A stretch of DNA of 64,000 nucleotides, taken from positions 6,572,001-6,636,000 of the forward strand of contig NZ_CP108131.1 in assembly GCF_036203305.1 (NCBI RefSeq). Reading direction: 5' to 3'. Made by a program: the position numbers and the translations under genes. Positions 63,311 through 64,000 of this stretch are shown one piece after another (positions within the stretch are counted from its first letter, which is position 1; every line of letters begins with the position of its first letter). The notes below the pieces were generated by a model, which saw nothing but the letters and a program-made list of their open reading frames with translations, was not told the DNA's origin and did not search any database. Source of the DNA: Streptomyces sp. NBC_00190 (GTDB lineage Bacteria; Actinomycetota; Actinomycetes; Streptomycetales; Streptomycetaceae).

Positions 63311-64000
63311 CCAGCGCCGCCAGCCGCTCCAGCCGGGTGCGCAGGGAGCGCTGCTCGGAGGCGAGCAACCGGACCAGCCCGTGCAGCCGCTCGATCTCGT
63401 CGGGGCGGCCGGAGTCCGGACCCGGCCGGCGGGCCCCTCCCCCTACGGGGGCCGGCCGGCTGCGGCGCAGCGAGAGCGCCAGCTGCTCCTGGAACCGGGT
63501 CCGCCCGGGGTGCTTCGCCACCGCCGCCTGCAGCTCGCCGAGCACCTCGTCATGACGCCCGGTGCGCAGGGCGGTGTCGAAGAGCGTCTCCAGCGCGTCC
63601 TGCCGGATCCGCTCGTACTCGGCCGCCAGCCCGGCGCAGATCGGACCCATGGCGATGCCTTCGAGCACCTCGCCCCGCCACAGCGCGAGGGCCCGGCGCA
63701 AGGCCTCGTACGCGGCCTGCGGTTCTTGCTCGGCCGTCCCCCGGGCCCTGGCCACGGCCAGCCGGAACCGGCCGGCGTCGGTATCGAGTTCCCCGGCCGC
63801 AAGCTCGTACCCCGTGCTGTGCCGGATCAGGCGGGGAGCGTTGGCGCGCTCGGGCTCCACCAGCGCCAGCCGCCCCCGCAGCCGGGAGACGTGGGCCTGC
63901 AGGGCGTTGGCCGCCTTGGCGGGCGGGTGGTCGCCCCACAGCTCACGGGTCAGCCGCCCGGCCGGCACCACGACGCCCGGCCGCGCCAGCAGCGTACCGA
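63294..64000 (-). CDS. SARP/BTAD regulator, truncated by the window edge
   Basis: The reading frame is open to the right edge, so the N-terminus (most of the OmpR-type DNA-binding domain) is outside. The visible ~235 residues hold the end of that domain (ELWGDHPPAKAANALQAHVSRLRGRL), a BTAD (~70-175, RFRLAVARARGTAEQEPQAAYEALRRALALWRG) and a short tail, so it is a small SARP. It converges on the CDPS with a 17-bp overlap and probably belongs to the cluster. Confidence 0.85.
   Translation of the reverse strand, partial: GTLLARPGVVVPAGRLTRELWGDHPPAKAANALQAHVSRLRGRLALVEPERANAPRLIRHSTGYELAAGELDTDAGRFRLAVARARGTAEQEPQAAYEALRRALALWRGEVLEGIAMGPICAGLAAEYERIRQDALETLFDTALRTGRHDEVLGELQAAVAKHPGRTRFQEQLALSLRRSRPAPVGGGARRPGPDSGRPDEIERLHGLVRLLASEQRSLRTRLERLAALVSSPQ

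Overview
The window is a typical Streptomyces chromosome segment: very high GC throughout, strong third-position GC bias, many 4-bp ATGA/GTGA gene overlaps, GTG and TTG starts, almost no TTA codons, and actinomycete families such as AfsR/SARP regulators, F420/LLM enzymes, PPOX proteins, P450s and a MurJ/Fem pair. No tRNA, rRNA, CRISPR array or intact transposon was seen.

Positions 1-44.8 kb look like ordinary chromosomal content in small operons: a NarL-type two-component system divergent from an FtsX-type ABC exporter (0.6-4.3 kb); an allantoin catabolic locus (allR, allB, alc; 4.4-8.0 kb) with candidate AllR boxes; SDR, RibD-like, EamA and P450 genes (8.1-12.5 kb); a sugar ABC importer with a ROK kinase and a divergent Gfo/Idh dehydrogenase (12.5-18.4 kb); exonuclease III and small conserved genes; a cell-wall block (secreted hydrolase, lipoprotein L,D-transpeptidase, Fem-type aminoacyltransferase, MurJ; 20.6-26.5 kb); an OmpR-type two-component system with a GerMN-like lipoprotein; a second P450; gamma-glutamyltransferase; a methionine aminopeptidase divergent from a small HTH gene across an AT-rich palindromic operator; a reductive pyrimidine/hydantoin catabolic operon (36.7-41.3 kb); and an XRE regulator/ImmA-IrrE protease/membrane protein module (42.6-44.7 kb).

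Positions 44.98-64.0 kb are a specialised-metabolite cluster that runs off the right edge. A SARP regulator with a TTA codon is followed by phzB, a YdhR-like gene, phzG, phzF and a large LuxR (LAL) regulator on the plus strand. Facing it is a minus-strand operon read as DegT aminotransferase, 4-oxalocrotonate tautomerase-like protein, KAS III-like acyltransferase lacking the usual Asn, EntE/DhbE-type aryl-AMP ligase, stand-alone aryl carrier protein, phzD, phzE and phzC. Divergent from that operon is a plus-strand operon of LLM monooxygenase, albA-like nitroreductase, albB-like small subunit and an albC-like tRNA-dependent cyclodipeptide synthase, followed by a convergent, partial second SARP gene.

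The core phenazine genes could make a phenazine carboxylic acid from chorismate: PhzC feeds the shikimate pathway, PhzE and PhzD make DHHA, PhzF isomerises it, PhzB condenses it and PhzG oxidises the product. The ligase/carrier protein/KAS III-like set could activate an aryl acid and pass it on. The CDPS/oxidase operon could make a dehydrogenated diketopiperazine of the albonoursin type. Whether these are two co-located pathways or one hybrid phenazine-diketopiperazine pathway cannot be decided from sequence, but the shared divergent promoter region and likely shared SARP/bldA control make this the most interesting part of the window.
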